DNA from: Theristus sp. LFF4_11
Taxonomy: Eukaryota; Nematoda; Chromadorea; Monhysterida; Xyalidae
Direction of reading: 5' to 3'
DNA: 64,000 nucleotides
Assembly: GCA_030248135.1 (NCBI GenBank)
Contig: JASANC010004626.1
Location: 62,001-126,000, forward strand
Numbering within the stretch: the stretch's first letter is position 1; each line of letters opens with the position of its first letter. The notes under the pieces were generated by a model. It was not told the DNA's origin and searched no databases. It saw only the letters and a program-made list of their open reading frames with translations. Below, one piece after another: positions 50,218 to 63,300 of this stretch. Made by a program: the position numbers and the translations under genes.

Positions 50218-51719
50218 TAGGGATGGATCCGGCAAATTTGCCGGAATCCGGGCCGGATCCGGCAAAACCCCATTCCGGCCGGGCCGGATCCGGCAAAAAT
50301 TGCCGGAATCCGGACCGGAATGGCCTTTTTATGTCTAAAAAACATCTACGCACATTTCGTCGCTTCTTCGTCACATTTTCAGCATAAAATAGCATTGACA
50401 CAGAAACAAAGTCAGCAAGACACAGCACGTGAACCAACCAAAAATTACAACAACAACAATTGACAAAATTCACATCGCATAGGGATAATCAAGTGCTGGC
50501 AACACTCCATTCAGAAACATGACCTTTTCGGCGTTCTGAGTTGACAGACAAGATCGGCTGTACACAAACACCTGCCTGGCTTCAGAGAACATTCGTTCGC
50601 TTGCCACGCTTGTTGGTAGTGGTGCCAGGTATCTGCGCGCGATTGTCGATAGTTTGGGGTATTTAGACGAGTTCAGCCGCCAAAAGTCTAGCATTAGATC
50701 GCTTTTGTCCGGTTCGTCGATAAAATCATCCGACTCGTTTCGCCGCGTAGTTCGTCTTCGAGGCTGGATTCGCCTGACGGGTTGCGCGGTCGCGCAGCGT
50801 GAAACTCGATGCCTCCGTAGAGGCCAGTCGATTTCTTTTTTGGTTCGGGCTCGCGTTCACTTTCGTCATCGTTGTTGTTGTTGTTCGCGATCTCGGATGT
50901 ATCGTCGCAGTTTGTGGGCGTCTCCGGTCGTTTCAAGATTTTCTTTGCAATGTGAAGTAGTTCACAACGAATCGCGCCTTCATTTTCAAAGACGACTGCA
51001 GTATTCTTGAATCGCGGATCAACGTACGTGGTCATGATGTTGGATTCGTTGTGGAAACGAGCACGGAAGCGTGTGTCGATGCTGGTCAGCAGCGTTTTTT
51101 CGTCGTACCAATGCCACTCGCATCGACCTGTTCGATGCGCTGCTTCAGTGCGCAAACGGCGGGCAACACCATTGAAATGGATTCGTCGTTGGGGGGGTTA
51201 TCGGGTTTTAGGGGATCACGGCACCCCCGCACACCCACGGTAACACACGTCGCCAAAATCGCTGGTGTTCTGGGGCTCACAAAAAAACAACTGTTTGACA
51301 GCTAACTGAATATGACCAACGAAGATGGCTGATTTCAAAAAAAACCTGCTATTGTTCATCAACAACGTCGGCCAAAAGCTGGCAGCCACGTTTTTTAAAG
51401 TGGACGATGCTGCACACAAGTTTACCACTCAAGACAAAAGCAGTGAACCATTTACCATTGAACAGAACACTAAACTAAAGAAACGCTCACTGATCACATG
51501 TCAAATGCACAACAACAAAACCAACAAAGCACCGAAACAAATTTGTCAAACCATTGAACAGCTCTGAAACGGAGGAATCAACTGGTTAATTCGCGGGTCT
51601 CGGCCATTCCGGCCGGATCCGGCCGGATCCGGCAAAATTGCGCCGGAATCCGGACCGGATCCGGATCCAATTTTAGGCGCCGGAATCCGGAATCCGGACC
51701 GGAACCGGCTCCATCCCTA
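50218..51719 (-). mobile_element. hAT transposon, 1502 bp, with 8 bp target duplication
   Basis: Ends TAGGGATGGATCCGGC and inverted TAGGGATGGAGCCGG; the 8 bp GCGGTATG flanks it at 50210-50217 and 51720-51727. Both subterminal regions (50221-50325, 51600-51715) are arrays of GGATCCGG / CCGGAATCCGG units. 8 bp duplication plus the transposase remnants inside identify hAT. Confidence 0.9.
50470..51428 (-). pseudogene. hAT transposase remnant, frameshifted
   Basis: Minus-strand frames 51155-50694 (RFRARFHNESNIMTTYVDPR) and about 50760-50470 (LDFWRLNSSKYPKLSTIARR, then LPTSVASERMFSEA) are the centre and the C-terminal dimerisation domain of a hAT transposase. They overlap out of frame near 50700-50730. 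The N-terminal BED finger and most of the catalytic domain are missing, although 51428-51216 may hold more of the gene. Non-functional copy. Confidence 0.85.
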
Positions 51720-51727
51720 GCGGTATG

Positions 51728-52650
51728 TTTGTCTTCACTTTAGCATTAGTTTAGCTGGGGACAATTAGTGACGTTTTGGAGGTCAAAACACAAGAAGAGG
51801 CATGGTGACGGTTTGGAAAAGGGGTAATTGAGGTCACCAAAACAAAATCTGCAAAGTTCCGTCATGTGGGAGTCATTCGGGAGGCGCTTGCATATCATAT
51901 GTGGTTCTTCGGACTCCCTGATTGATTTTGCACAACTTTGATTTTTGAAATTTTTTTTTAAAATTTAAAAAAAAAACAAAAATGACGATTTTTGTTTTTT
52001 TTAACAACCCTATTTTTTCCTTTTTTGTGTTATAGAGAGATCATCCAAAAAAGCGCATTGAAAAAAGAATGAAATTGAAAAACAGAAAAACAAAATGTCA
52101 TTGCCTTGTGTTTTCTTTTTGACAAGGTGAAAATGATCAATTTACTTTTTTCACGGTTTTTTCTTTTTTTGTGTTATAGAGGAGATCATCCAAAAAAGCG
52201 CATTGAAAAAAGAATGACATTGAAAAACAAAAAAACAAAATGTCATTGCCTTGTGTTTTCGATTGTTGCTGTAAACCCTTGCGTTGTGTTGTCTTGTCTT
52301 GTCGGTCATGTCCGTGTCGAGTCGAACAATGTGGAATATTTTGTTTCAAGTGTTTATTTATTTCAGATCCACGCCTTGAACAAAACAAAACGTCCCTCCG
52401 CTTTTTCTGATTGATTTGTACTTTTTCTTATCCAACGAAGAAACAAGCCAAGCGCAAGCCAAACCAGCGTAGTGAGAACAGCAGACCAGCAGCAACATAT
52501 CAAAAATTTGATCTGACAAGCACACCACGACCACAACACAACCACACCACAACACCACTTCTTGATCACGCCAATTCCAACTTTCTCGATAAATCGCACA
52601 CGGCGACGGCACGACGTCGACGACGACTTTGCAAATCTGAGAATTGCAAC
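51728..52650. other. Spacer before the acidic nuclear protein, with tandem repeat
   Basis: 52021-52112 and 52162-52262 are two copies of a unit containing GAGATCATCCAAAAAAGCGC and AAAATGTCATTGCCTTGTG, separated by the AAGGTGAAAATGATCAATTTA repeat. 52411-52737 is open but is best read as leader before the ATG at 52651. Confidence 0.45.
52021..52262. repeat. Tandem duplicated unit
   Basis: Two near-identical units of about 92-100 bp, about 145 bp apart start to start. Confidence 0.7.
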
Positions 52651-55600
52651 ATGCAAGAGGAAAAGCCGCGCCGTCGTATTGCTCGCGGACGGGTGAGATT
52701 TCAGCAAAAGCAGCAGTTTCAAACAAAATTCACGTGAAATCTGACGGATGAGTCTGAGTGAGATTGAGATATATCATTCAGACGACCTGTAAATAGCAAC
52801 TCTCTGTTTTGCCGTTTTGTTCACCATACCACTCCTTGTTGCAGCGCGTCGTTCCGATGGCGAGCTCCGATGAAAACAGCGAGTCAACATCAACACTGGA
52901 TTGTGGAAATGGCGAATTATCGTTGACATTTTCATCACCGGTTGTGTCATCGCAAAAGCAAAGTCGGTCATTATTTATGTTTTTATGTTCTGTTTAACTG
53001 CTGAAAATTGGCTGGGTAACTGTAACACAGCTGAATATTGAGCTGTTCATGCGGTTGATGTCTGCAATTTCAACTCTTGAGGACATCGTGTTCTTGCGAG
53101 AGGAACACGACGAAATGTATTTTTTTGTCACCACAAATCAGCGCACGTGTCATTGACTGAATCGACGTTTCCAACGTCACAGCTCTCCAATCAACACCCG
53201 ACGCCCGTCGCAGCAGCAGCACACGCTGCATCAAGTCGGCCGACTCCGGTGAGAGTTCCATGGGGTCGCCGTCGTTGAACGAGTTGATCACGCGCGAACT
53301 GCGACGTCGCCACGAGATCGCCGATCCGGATCGAGACGCACGGCAGCAGGCGTCGCTGCGGGACGCCGAACTGCGAAGGCATTATCGGCACATCAGAGAG
53401 TCGGCGTGGAATGCCGTTGGTGTTTTTTTCATGTGTCGTTGATTTCGTTTTTGCGTTGTATTAAGTAAGAATGGGGAGTGTGTATTTCAGACAAGGCATG
53501 TTCGCAATCTTGTTTCTCAATCATTTGTGCGGCTAGCATGTTGAGCAGTTTGCCATCGTCTGGTTTGAGTTGTATTGTAACTGCAAGCAAAGCAGATTGT
53601 CTGAACACCATGGGTAGTGTGCGTTTCGTCTTTCTGCGCCGGTTGCAATCTGATTTGTTCTGCTGTGTGTTTTGCAGCATCGTCCAGCCGACAAGACAAC
53701 GATCAGCGAGTTCCAGTTGAGTCTGTCCGACGATGAGGCGGCGTCCTCCGGTCGTTCATCGCCAGACTCTGAGAAATCGGCAACCGAAAGGCGAGACAAA
53801 GAAACTGAATTCGATGAAGAAGCACCGTCAACGCCTGTGGCGACGGCCAGCCGGCAAAGAATGGACGATGAAGAGAATGATGAAAACACGGAGCACAGCG
53901 CTTGCGATCGCACTCCGACTCGGCCACCGTTGAACACAACGATCACGCTGAGTGCACGCACACCGCAGCAAGGCAGCGCAGAAACGGAGCCGCTCACTGC
54001 AGTGCCACCGTCAACGTCGCCGGTTCGATGGAGCTTTTTCTGAACTTTTCTTCTTACCAGCTTTTCTTGTCGTGTTTCAAACGTTCCAAAAACAGTAACA
54101 CTCGCAAAGATTTCAGGCTACGATTACGAAACCACACCATGAGTCCCCATCATCGACCACCACCTCACCACAACTCGACGCACCAATCTCGTCATCAACA
54201 GACGAAACTGAAACTGAGACGAAAGAAATGCCGCGAAACGCCGACGGCACATTCACGATCGGTGGCAGCAATCAGTCGGTGCTGTCAGAGCAAACCGATT
54301 CACAGCCGATACCGAAATCGAACGAGACCGAAGTACCGAACATCGCTGATTCGAATGAACTGAAACAAGTGGAGCGAGTCGAGATACAAACGACTGACGG
54401 TCAGCCGGCGGAGACATCGTATAACACGACAAGCACCGAAGTTGACACGGAAACTGATGATAACGACAAGACAAGCGAAGTGATTCACGATGAAAACACG
54501 AGCACTCGTGCTGGGCAGCCGGCTGCTACGGACAGTGCACAGGGCGACAAGGACGCGCCGATTTCGTCCGTACACCAGCAACCGTCGGTAGAGCGCTCGC
54601 CCGAAATCGTGCCGGAAACACCGAAAGCGCCCGAAGCGCCGCTATCGCTGGCAAAGACACCGGATGTGCAGGTAAAAAATGAAAGGTTTCCAAGAAATGA
54701 ACTTTCCAAAAACCAGGTTTTCTGTCAAATTTATGTATCTATGAATGTGACTACGATGATTGATTTGCGATAATTTGGTCAAAAAATCGTTCCTTCCAAC
54801 GGTTTATTGTTCGTGCTGGGGAAAATTCACCGGACCGGAATTGAATGGGACCGCACAGAGCGGGCCGCAACTCTTCGGAACGGATTTTCGCGGCCGCAAT
54901 AGTATATCAACCAGATCAGATAAATTAACCGAATGCTATCGAAAAATATCTTCAGGTTTCTGACACCGATGGTACACCGGTGGCAACGGACGCGGTGGTA
55001 ACTGATGCCACTGCAGACAGCAAAGAAGCCGAGCAACGCCCGCAGCACGCATCGACGCCGATCGTGTCGAAGCGTGTCTCACAACTGAGACTGTCTGAGA
55101 CGCGTCGTCCACAACAAGCACTCAATCGAACGCCAGACCCACTGACGCCGGTGTCGATGCTGCGCAATTCACATCAGTCGACGCCAGCGTGTGCGTTCAC
55201 TGATTGCGTTGTTGAAAGTTGTGCTCTGAAGACTTTGCGTTGCACACAGTCACAAACACGCACAGGTGCGACAACACGCGCGCTGTTTGTTGTATCATTG
55301 GATGTGTTTGGTTGTGATTGTGACTGTGACTGTGACTGTGCATCATTGCGGTGTTTATAACCAAGGTTTTGCACGGTTTTCAGATGAAGATTATCAGGCT
55401 GGTGTTCTCAGATTGATGTTGTGTTTCAGTGAATGGCGCACACACGTTCATTGCTGGCCCGCCACCCCAGAGCGGCACTGCGAGACGAGTCCGCGCCGCG
55501 ACACGGCACGCACGGCCAAGCAGTCAGTCTGACACTTGTGTGTTCACTCTCATGAGCAAACGTCCAGTCGATTGTGTTACCTTTTGCATTGCAATCTGAT

Positions 55601-58600
55601 GCTCTTTGCTCTTTCCCCGCTGTGACGCTTGTTGCTTTTGATCACTGAACAGACTTTGAACGAACGAATCATTGATGGATTTCATTTTTTTTCGTTACCT
55701 CTCAGTGCACGTGACGAATTTTCGCTCGATGCTGGAAGATGAGGAAGATAACGAGAACACCGATGGCGACCTCTTGGTGGAGGCTGTCGATGAGACGGTC
55801 GACGTGCGTGCGGCGGATCGCACCGAGTTTGTTCAGGCGAACGTGGTCGAATCTCGCATGTGCCAGCCGGCGGAGCGTCGTCGTCGCGAGGAGCCGGAGC
55901 ACTCGGAGTGTTTGCATTTGGTCGCATACGACGACTCGACCATGCTCGTTGGCAACGTGGTAATGCACTGAACACTTGAATTCCATCAAACCTTACCTGC
56001 CTGAAGTGGCCGAAATACGACAAAATCATCTGAACAAATCGTAATTGCGTGACCAGTTTTTCGCCTGCGGATTGGGTTGCAAATAGTCAAACAAAGGCCA
56101 ACTAAATTCAGCTGGTCATGTGTAAACGCAATTGTTCGGAAACAATTCAATTTCAGTGTTGTATGTTGTGCACAGAGCGCCATAAGCGAGCAGCATTCAG
56201 CGGCGGTCGATCGATCACCTGCAGTATTTGACAACCGAGTCAGTGACACACCGCCCAACAGTGCGCCAGTGACTCAACAAAACGCACAACAACACGAGTC
56301 ACCATTTGCGGAAACACCAGTGCGCAGTGGCCGCGAACAGCAACAACAACAGTCACCATTTGAACCGTCGCCAGTTATTTCGCAATCAAGGAACCAGTCG
56401 CGTCTGGCAGTGCCGTGCCGATTGGTGGACTATTCAGCGTCAAATGAGTCTACCTTGATGACGCAGACACCGCATGCGAGAACAGTAGATTCGGCCGATC
56501 AGAGTCATCGGGTGAGGCAGGTTCGTTGACCGTTAAGAAAGTGAACGCTTTTTGAATTGTTGCGGCCAATCAGCAAGCGCGATTCAATTAAATCACGCCG
56601 ATCAAGCAAGGAGCAAGCATATGAATGCACATTTTTTCGTGCGCCATTTCAGAATTCAACCAACATCTCCAACCGATTCAATGAGAGCGCAGCGTCAACA
56701 GCAAGCACCAGCGCTGCTCAGCAGGCTGCTGTGAGTGGCGGTGCACTGGTTGATTACACGATCAACAACGATTCCACGTTATTGGCCACTTCCGTGCAAC
56801 AACTGAACCAATCAGAACAACGTCCAAGAAAACAACTGAGCGTGGTCACTGAGCGCACGGAGTCGGTCAACCGGAGCAGCGCCAGTTGTGAACTCGTCAA
56901 GTGTGTGCGGTTGCTGTTCGCAACAGTGTGCAGCGATTTGTGGTGCTTGTTTTGGCATGCTGGCGCGGTTTCATTGGATTAAAATAGCGTGTGATGCAGC
57001 CAGCAGATCAGATAACAAATTCCAAAAGACACGTTCACATAACTTGTGTGCGCGCCTTTGGCCACAATCCAGGCGAATATTTTAAAAATCTGACAATAAA
57101 GTTTCAGTGCCGATTCGAGCGGTGACCATGAGAACGATGATTTTTATGACGATGAAGATGATGTGGAGCAGCTTGGTGGTGACGACGACGACGTCGAAGA
57201 CATGGACGAGGACGATGAGGACGTGATGTCGCAGGCAGCCAGCGAGCCGCCCGCGTTTATGGATGACGATCATCATGACCGCGAGCGATCGGCGCCCAGC
57301 AGTCTGTGCGTCTCCGGTTGATCGGATTATGAATGATTTTTAGAATAATTCACCTCCAAGCCGTGACGTTGCGTTGCGCCCGTGAATAATTCCGGCTGGT
57401 TGTATTTTCAGTTCACCAGTTAAATTGTAAATCAAAGGAAATCAGCTGATTTGCTGTTTTTGAAGTTGGCTCACTGATAAACTGGCCCAGCCAGCTCGAT
57501 GCAGCCAATCAGGATGGCCCATTGGAATGCCGTACGACACCAATTGCACTTCGTTCACAATTTTGACTGTTGTCTGAAAAAAAACCGTTCACAGGTCGGA
57601 CACGACGGCCGACGTGAGCGCGTGGTCGCAGCAGCAGCATCGGTCGCTTTGCACGGACTCCTCCGAGGACTCGCTGCTGCTCATTCGACGCCGTCTGCCG
57701 CGCGTCAACTTCCACGATCCGTCCACCTATCTGCGTCGATCGTCAGAGCTCGCTGCTGCTGCCAACGCGCGCCGCCGCTGCTCTTCTGGTTTGCGTTGTT
57801 CCTTTTTTTCAGAGTAAAATTCATTCGAGTGGAAAGCCAGTGGGCTTTTGTGTATCAATTTCAATTTTACGAGCAATGCCAGTTCGGTATGACGCTTCTG
57901 CATTCAAATCCAGTGTTCGCCAACTGCCAATTGATTGCAAGTGTGAAATTGCACGCATTTTCTTCTTCATTCCCAGCCACCACCACCTCGCAAGACTCTC
58001 AGGACGATCGCTCGCCGGCGCACGTGTTAGCCGTAAAACGACGAAAGAGCAGTCTCATCAAGTACAAGGTGGCCGCGCCGAAACTGGGTTTGTCATCTGT
58101 GATCAAGTGGTCAAATCGTGTGTCATCTGATGACGGTCTTCAAGTGTCGGACGCTGATTGGAATGTTTATAGAAATATCGTTCGTTTTCCATCATGATCT
58201 CTGTGTATTTTGTGCCCTGTGCTTGTATCCACGCTCTGGTATCAATTGAACGCCCAAATCTATCGACTACTTTCACATTTCACAAGTTGTTCGCACACGA
58301 TCACCCACCCGTGATTTTGTTTTTTTTTCGTTTGCAGTGCGCCCGGACGAGACGACGGACGAAAACGTGCCAGCCGGCGTGCGTCGGTCGAGCCGCATTC
58401 GTACGCGCAAGCTGCAGCATCATTTGTTGCAGAGGCCGCTCTATGAAACGCAAGTGATCCACGGAATCGATGGCGAACCGATCACTGGTATAATAATAGC
58501 GGCATCACCAAACCATCACCATTATTCACCAAAACGGGACATTTGCGATTTGGTTGACAAATGATGAATAGAATTGATACTGATGTGCGGTCAAACAGAG

Positions 58601-59278
58601 TGACTGTGAGAAAAAGCTGTGCAGGATCACAATTTATGGGGCAGTATTGCCCGTTTCCGCCGGAGTTTGGTACCTTAGGGTTTCCGGAACCGGCGCGCGA
58701 ACAAAAAAAATATAAAAAAGGGCATCAATTACAGGTTTACAAGTGACACGAATTCTATTTTCTGCTACTTTTAGTGCAACGCATGGTTGACGTGTCGGAG
58801 CCGCTCGTCACCGACCACGACGCCAACCGATACGGCACGTTCAACTTCTCGGCGCAGCTCGCCATGCGCAAACGGAAAGGTTGGGCGGGCCTGCGCGCGT
58901 TTGCGCGAAACTGAGGCACTGACTGTAATGGCTGCAGACGAGCAGTTCACTAGGATGACCTTGTATTGACTGGGAGGTGGGACTTAGACTGACTTGGACA
59001 CAATGGATGCGTAAATTACAGTCAACCAGCGCCAGTCCGTGGTGCTGAATGGTGCATTTCTTATGTTTCACTGCAGTTTAGTTGAACCGTGGATCTGTTC
59101 GATTTTTGTTTGAATTTCTGGTTGTATTTGGTTTGGTTTGTTCATAATTTTTTTAGCGAAAGCGAGTTCAAAACGTGGCATCGTGAAGCAGACTCGCAGA
59201 CAGAAACAGCAACAGCTGCGTGCACGCCATCGCCAGCAGCTCGACCTTGATCGAAGTGTTAACGATAGCGATTTATAG
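52651..59278 (+). CDS. Acidic Ser/Thr-rich protein, probably nuclear, with a CENP-C-box-like motif
   Basis: Exons 52651-52692, 52845-52962, 53183-53415, 53678-54022, 54117-54671, 54956-55190, 55430-55537, 55706-55956, 56176-56511, 56653-56900, 57108-57305, 57595-57788, 57977-58087, 58338-58487, 58775-58879, 59157-59278; phases agree, 1116 residues. Seen: basic N-terminus (MQEEKPRRRIARGR); a helical segment at about 80-130 (LNELITRELRRRHEI, RRHYRHIRESAW); about 450 residues of disordered Ser/Thr/Glu/Pro sequence; three related LVxY...STL blocks (about 613-627, 709-725, 776-790); an acidic run (about 832-866, DDDDVEDMDEDDEDV); a Ser-rich block and RRRLPRVNF; then GVRRSSRIRTRK...LQRPLYE (about 1003-1026), which recalls the CENP-C motif that binds CENP-A nucleosomes; a basic Gln/Arg C-terminus. 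No cupin dimerisation domain was recognised. Inference: a kinetochore or chromatin scaffold; other disordered nuclear proteins cannot be excluded. Exon 3 could instead end at 53419 with an extra exon at 53492. Confidence 0.6.
58630..58718 (+). mobile_element. SINE fragment, 3' half
   Basis: GGGGCAGTATTGCCCG, CGCCGGAGTTTGGTACCTTA and TTTCCGGAACCGGCGCGCG match the SINE at 42043-42285 without its tRNA head: a 5'-truncated copy in intron 14 of the acidic protein gene. Confidence 0.75.
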
Positions 59279-60361
59279 ATTATGCCGTTTTATCATTTGT
59301 TCTTCTGCCCAAAAGTTCATTGCAATGTAGCGCACCGTTGCATGCATTTTTGCTTATTTACGTTTTAGTCCGATATTGTTCGGTAATAAGTAAAATGATC
59401 ACAATCTTCTGAAATTGCATTAGTTTTGGTTCAGAATGCTTGCTGACTGGTTTTTCAACCTTTTTATATCAAGAATGATTATGTGAGTGTTCCTTCATGT
59501 CTGTAGAGTTGATAAAGAGAGCAGCTTTGTTGTTACTTTGTTCGTCCTGTTGTACTGGTTCATAAACGTGGATCTGTAATTTTGTTGCAAGACTAATTCA
59601 TATTTGACCCACAGATTCACGACTCCAGATTTTTGGGGATACAGTCATGGTTTTCGACTGGAAATAGTCCAGCTCTACTAATTTTTGAGATCCTCTCATT
59701 CTGCAATTTTTAAACGGAACCTTTTTCGTATTCATTTCACGTTGTTAAAGCTCACCGACTGAAGTTTGTTTTTGTTGTTTGAACTGGCGTTTTTGTGTTT
59801 TTAAAAAAGTTTTTTTTGCATGGTTCGTTTTGTGATGTACAAAGACCTTTTTTAAATTTTCGAATTGACTTTTGGTGTTGCAAACGTTTTTCGATTTCCG
59901 TTCATTTGTTCTGGTGGTTTAATAATTGTTAAAATGTGGTTCTTTCTTTTTTTGTGTCTACTGGGATCTCTGAACAACATTGGCTATTCAAAAATTAGGT
60001 CAAAAATGTTTGTTTCCATTTTTTGGATTCTATACTTTTGTTCGATGTAAGTCAAAATGTTTGAACTGAATTCAATTTATTGTGAAACCTTGTTGTTGGG
60101 TGGTGTTGTGTGGTGGTATGTGTGGCTTGTATTTATGTCCGATAGAAAAGTAAAATGGCTGGCTGGCTCGTAATTTTGTCGGATTTCAATTGTTTGTGGT
60201 CATTTTTTCCTCATTTGGATCGCTCAAGTAGCTGGATCCTATCTTGCGGAGTATAGTTGAAGTTATGGGAATAAAAAAAATTAAACCACAAAATCAACTC
60301 AATATTCGATTTACGATTCTCGTGATACTGATTCTGAATTATTCAAAGCAACAAATCAACA
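59279..60361. other. 3' region of the acidic protein gene and RAD54 upstream region
   Basis: T-rich. The only clear AATAAA is at 60270-60275, 92 bp before the RAD54 start, so the two transcription units are close. No other gene is seen; the hydrophobic frame at 59865-60050 is not supported. Confidence 0.45.
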
Positions 60362-63300
60362 ATGGTGAGACCTCTGTGCTTTTATTTCTGTCTTCAATAT
60401 GACATTGTGTTTTGTGAATTCCACTTTCGCCCACGCCGTGCCAATCCACATGGGTTTCTGTTGTAGCGTCGCAGTTTAGCGCCGTCTCAGGTGTACGCTG
60501 CTGGCGAAGGCAAACGCTGCGAACAATGCGCGGTTAGTCCTATCCCTGATAGTGTGTTTGCTTTGAAGATTGTCACTGCCGACACCCATTATCCAGTTAT
60601 CTGTATTTTTCTGATTGTGCAACTCAATGTGTGACAAACAATTTGCGGACCCAATAATCAACATTAAGCAAGCATGGCGCGACACTAACAGTAGCAAAAT
60701 GACTAATGCATAAACAAAGTGATGTAACAAACAGCCACAATAAATGAAAACTAACATATGTTTCCCTTGTGCTAATTATTTGTCAGAAGTGATCTTGACA
60801 AATCTAATCTTTAATTCTTTTAATCAATGAAAAAAAGTAAAGGCGGGAAAAGTGAACGAAATCCAAGGGGATACGGTAGAATAGAAAAAAAATAAAAACT
60901 AGTTTTTCATTCAGTGAGGTACGGTAATTTGACCCGTCGGTTACTTTGTTTTTGTGAGGAACAACAACAACAACATCTCGGGAACTGATTCTGTCAGAAC
61001 GTCTGTAAGACTTAAAAACAGCAGAATTGCGTGAAAGTAACACCCTCTAGTGGCAAAGTTGCGGCTGCATCTTGTTGTTTGTGACAAAGTTGCATGCATG
61101 CAGGCCCGATTATTAGCAGTTATACCAGTGGCAAAGATGTGGTCCCCCTTTTTAGTGGCAAAGTTGACACGAGCATCTAAGATGGGCCGTTGTGATTACA
61201 CAACTGAAAGCGTTTTTAACGAAAATAGCAAATTGGGTCTGTAGCGCGTTTTGGTGTCTTTTATTTATGGTGACGTTTTTGCATGTTTTACCCCTCTTGG
61301 ATTTTTACCGACTGTCGCTATGTGTGTTTATGCATGTAAGATTGTAAAGATAGCCCATAAAATCATCGGGAAGGGGTAGTTCATTGCTTTGTTTCCTTCC
61401 TTCAGGGAATTGTTAGTAAAAGCCAGACATGGCAATTTTAGTTTTCATGCACTTTTTATGAAATCATAAATCATAAAATCAATATTACCCAATTATCTTT
61501 CTCAAAACGGCCCTTATTAACCAATTACTGAAGCCTAGGGGCGGGATCCTACTTTTTATGTAATTATCATGCTTATAAAATCTTTGCTTTCTCACTGAAA
61601 ATTTAGTGTGTGGGTGCGTTTGCATTTTTTTGTGTCTTCCAATAAAAGTAATGAGCGAAGAAGGAAGATGATAAAATCCTTTTGGGACATTCGGACAGCG
61701 TGGATGGAACACCAGCAGGAACATTTACGGTTTTGGCCATCTTGACTCAGTGACTAAAAAAGATTGATGAGAGACTTGCTCTCTCACAAAAATTCTCTAT
61801 CCTCCCGACGGTTTCTCACGCGCACTCTTCATCACCTGGACGTCGCGCTTGTTGTTTTAGATTCTTTTTCGTCCTCTGTATCTCTTACAAACTTAGGCAC
61901 TGCACCACACTCCGCTCATATCCAGCCTTTGGTGGAGCGTATCTTTAGGTTTTAGATGCGCGCGCACCGTGGACCTCTACACTTCTTTTTGACGCAATTA
62001 GTTTTTCATAAAATTGTCTGACACAGAGCATTTGGCCACCGTTCAGTGTTTCAGGAAGGCTAGCCCGCGAGTCACAAATGCACGCATAGGTATGATGAGT
62101 TTCATGCTTGACGCGGCAACTCAAAATTGCTGCAGTGACAGTGAACTGAGTGCCGAATCTCTGAGGTGCGGACCTGGCCAGGCAGTCATGAAAGTTTCCG
62201 CATGGAACTGATCATCTGTTGTCTCAAGGCTGCAAACGCATTGAGTTGGTTTCAAAAGAAGCCAAAAAGAAGAAAAAAGTTTTTTCCTTTATGTAGAAGC
62301 GTGTTCACGGCGACGTCCAGCAAACGGCCAGCAGTCCGGCAACGGACGACAGGAGTGACTGTGCACACGAGCGTCTGATTCAAACGATCCTTAGTCGCCC
62401 GTTCAAAGTGCCACTGCCTGGATATGAAGGTACACCGGTTGGATCGGATGATTCTAAAGGCGTTTCAAATTTCACGGCTTCACGTGCAACCAGTCGGCCG
62501 CACGAGCCATTTACTTTTGTTATGTTTTTTGGGACACCCTGTAGAATGTGACACTAAATTTGCGAGAAAAATGTGGAGGTGGGGTCGACGTCGCGCAACC
62601 ACCCGAGCCGGTACCAGCAAGAATTGTCCGACGTGCACACCTCTGATCGGATCCGCATTGTTGCGGTCGTTCACTACGCTGAGTTGTGGGTTTTGGCGAC
62701 AACAACACAGTTGCGCTGAACATTGCACTGTCATTGGTCGAACATTTTGTTTTGATGTTGTGCACAACAATTTGTTGCGTTTGTTGACGCAGGCTGCCAC
62801 AGTGCGCGTGCACTCGGCATGCGACGGCGTGGTGTGCGCTGCGCGTTGCACGATCCGTATGAAGAAAACGCGCTCGTGCTGTACACGCCGCCGGAGCTGT
62901 CCGCACACGAACAGCTGAAACTCGATCCGTTCGTTTCGGCATTGGTTTTTTTTCGGTTTCAGATTTCCAGAGTCAGATCGGTTTTGTTTTGGTTAGCACT
63001 GGATAAAATGTACGAGGTGATCAACAGAAACGTTGAAACCGGTTTATACCCGTTTTTGTGAACCGAATACCCGCTCGTGTGCTCAGGACGAAACGGCAGG
63101 TGCACGTCGTCGTCGACCCGATGTTGTCCCGGATTCTGAGGCCGCACCAGCGCGAGGGCGTCAAGTTCATGTGAGTGATGTTCGAGGAGAAGGGGTAGGA
63201 GCCTCATCAATGTTGTGCGTCTGATTTGAACAGACGATCAACATCAACCAAGCACACTGCATTGTTGTTGGTAAACACAAACAGGTACGAGTGTGTGACG

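Noticed and set aside
59865..60050. Hydrophobic 61-residue open frame
   Set aside because: T-rich composition makes hydrophobic frames by chance; no conserved features.
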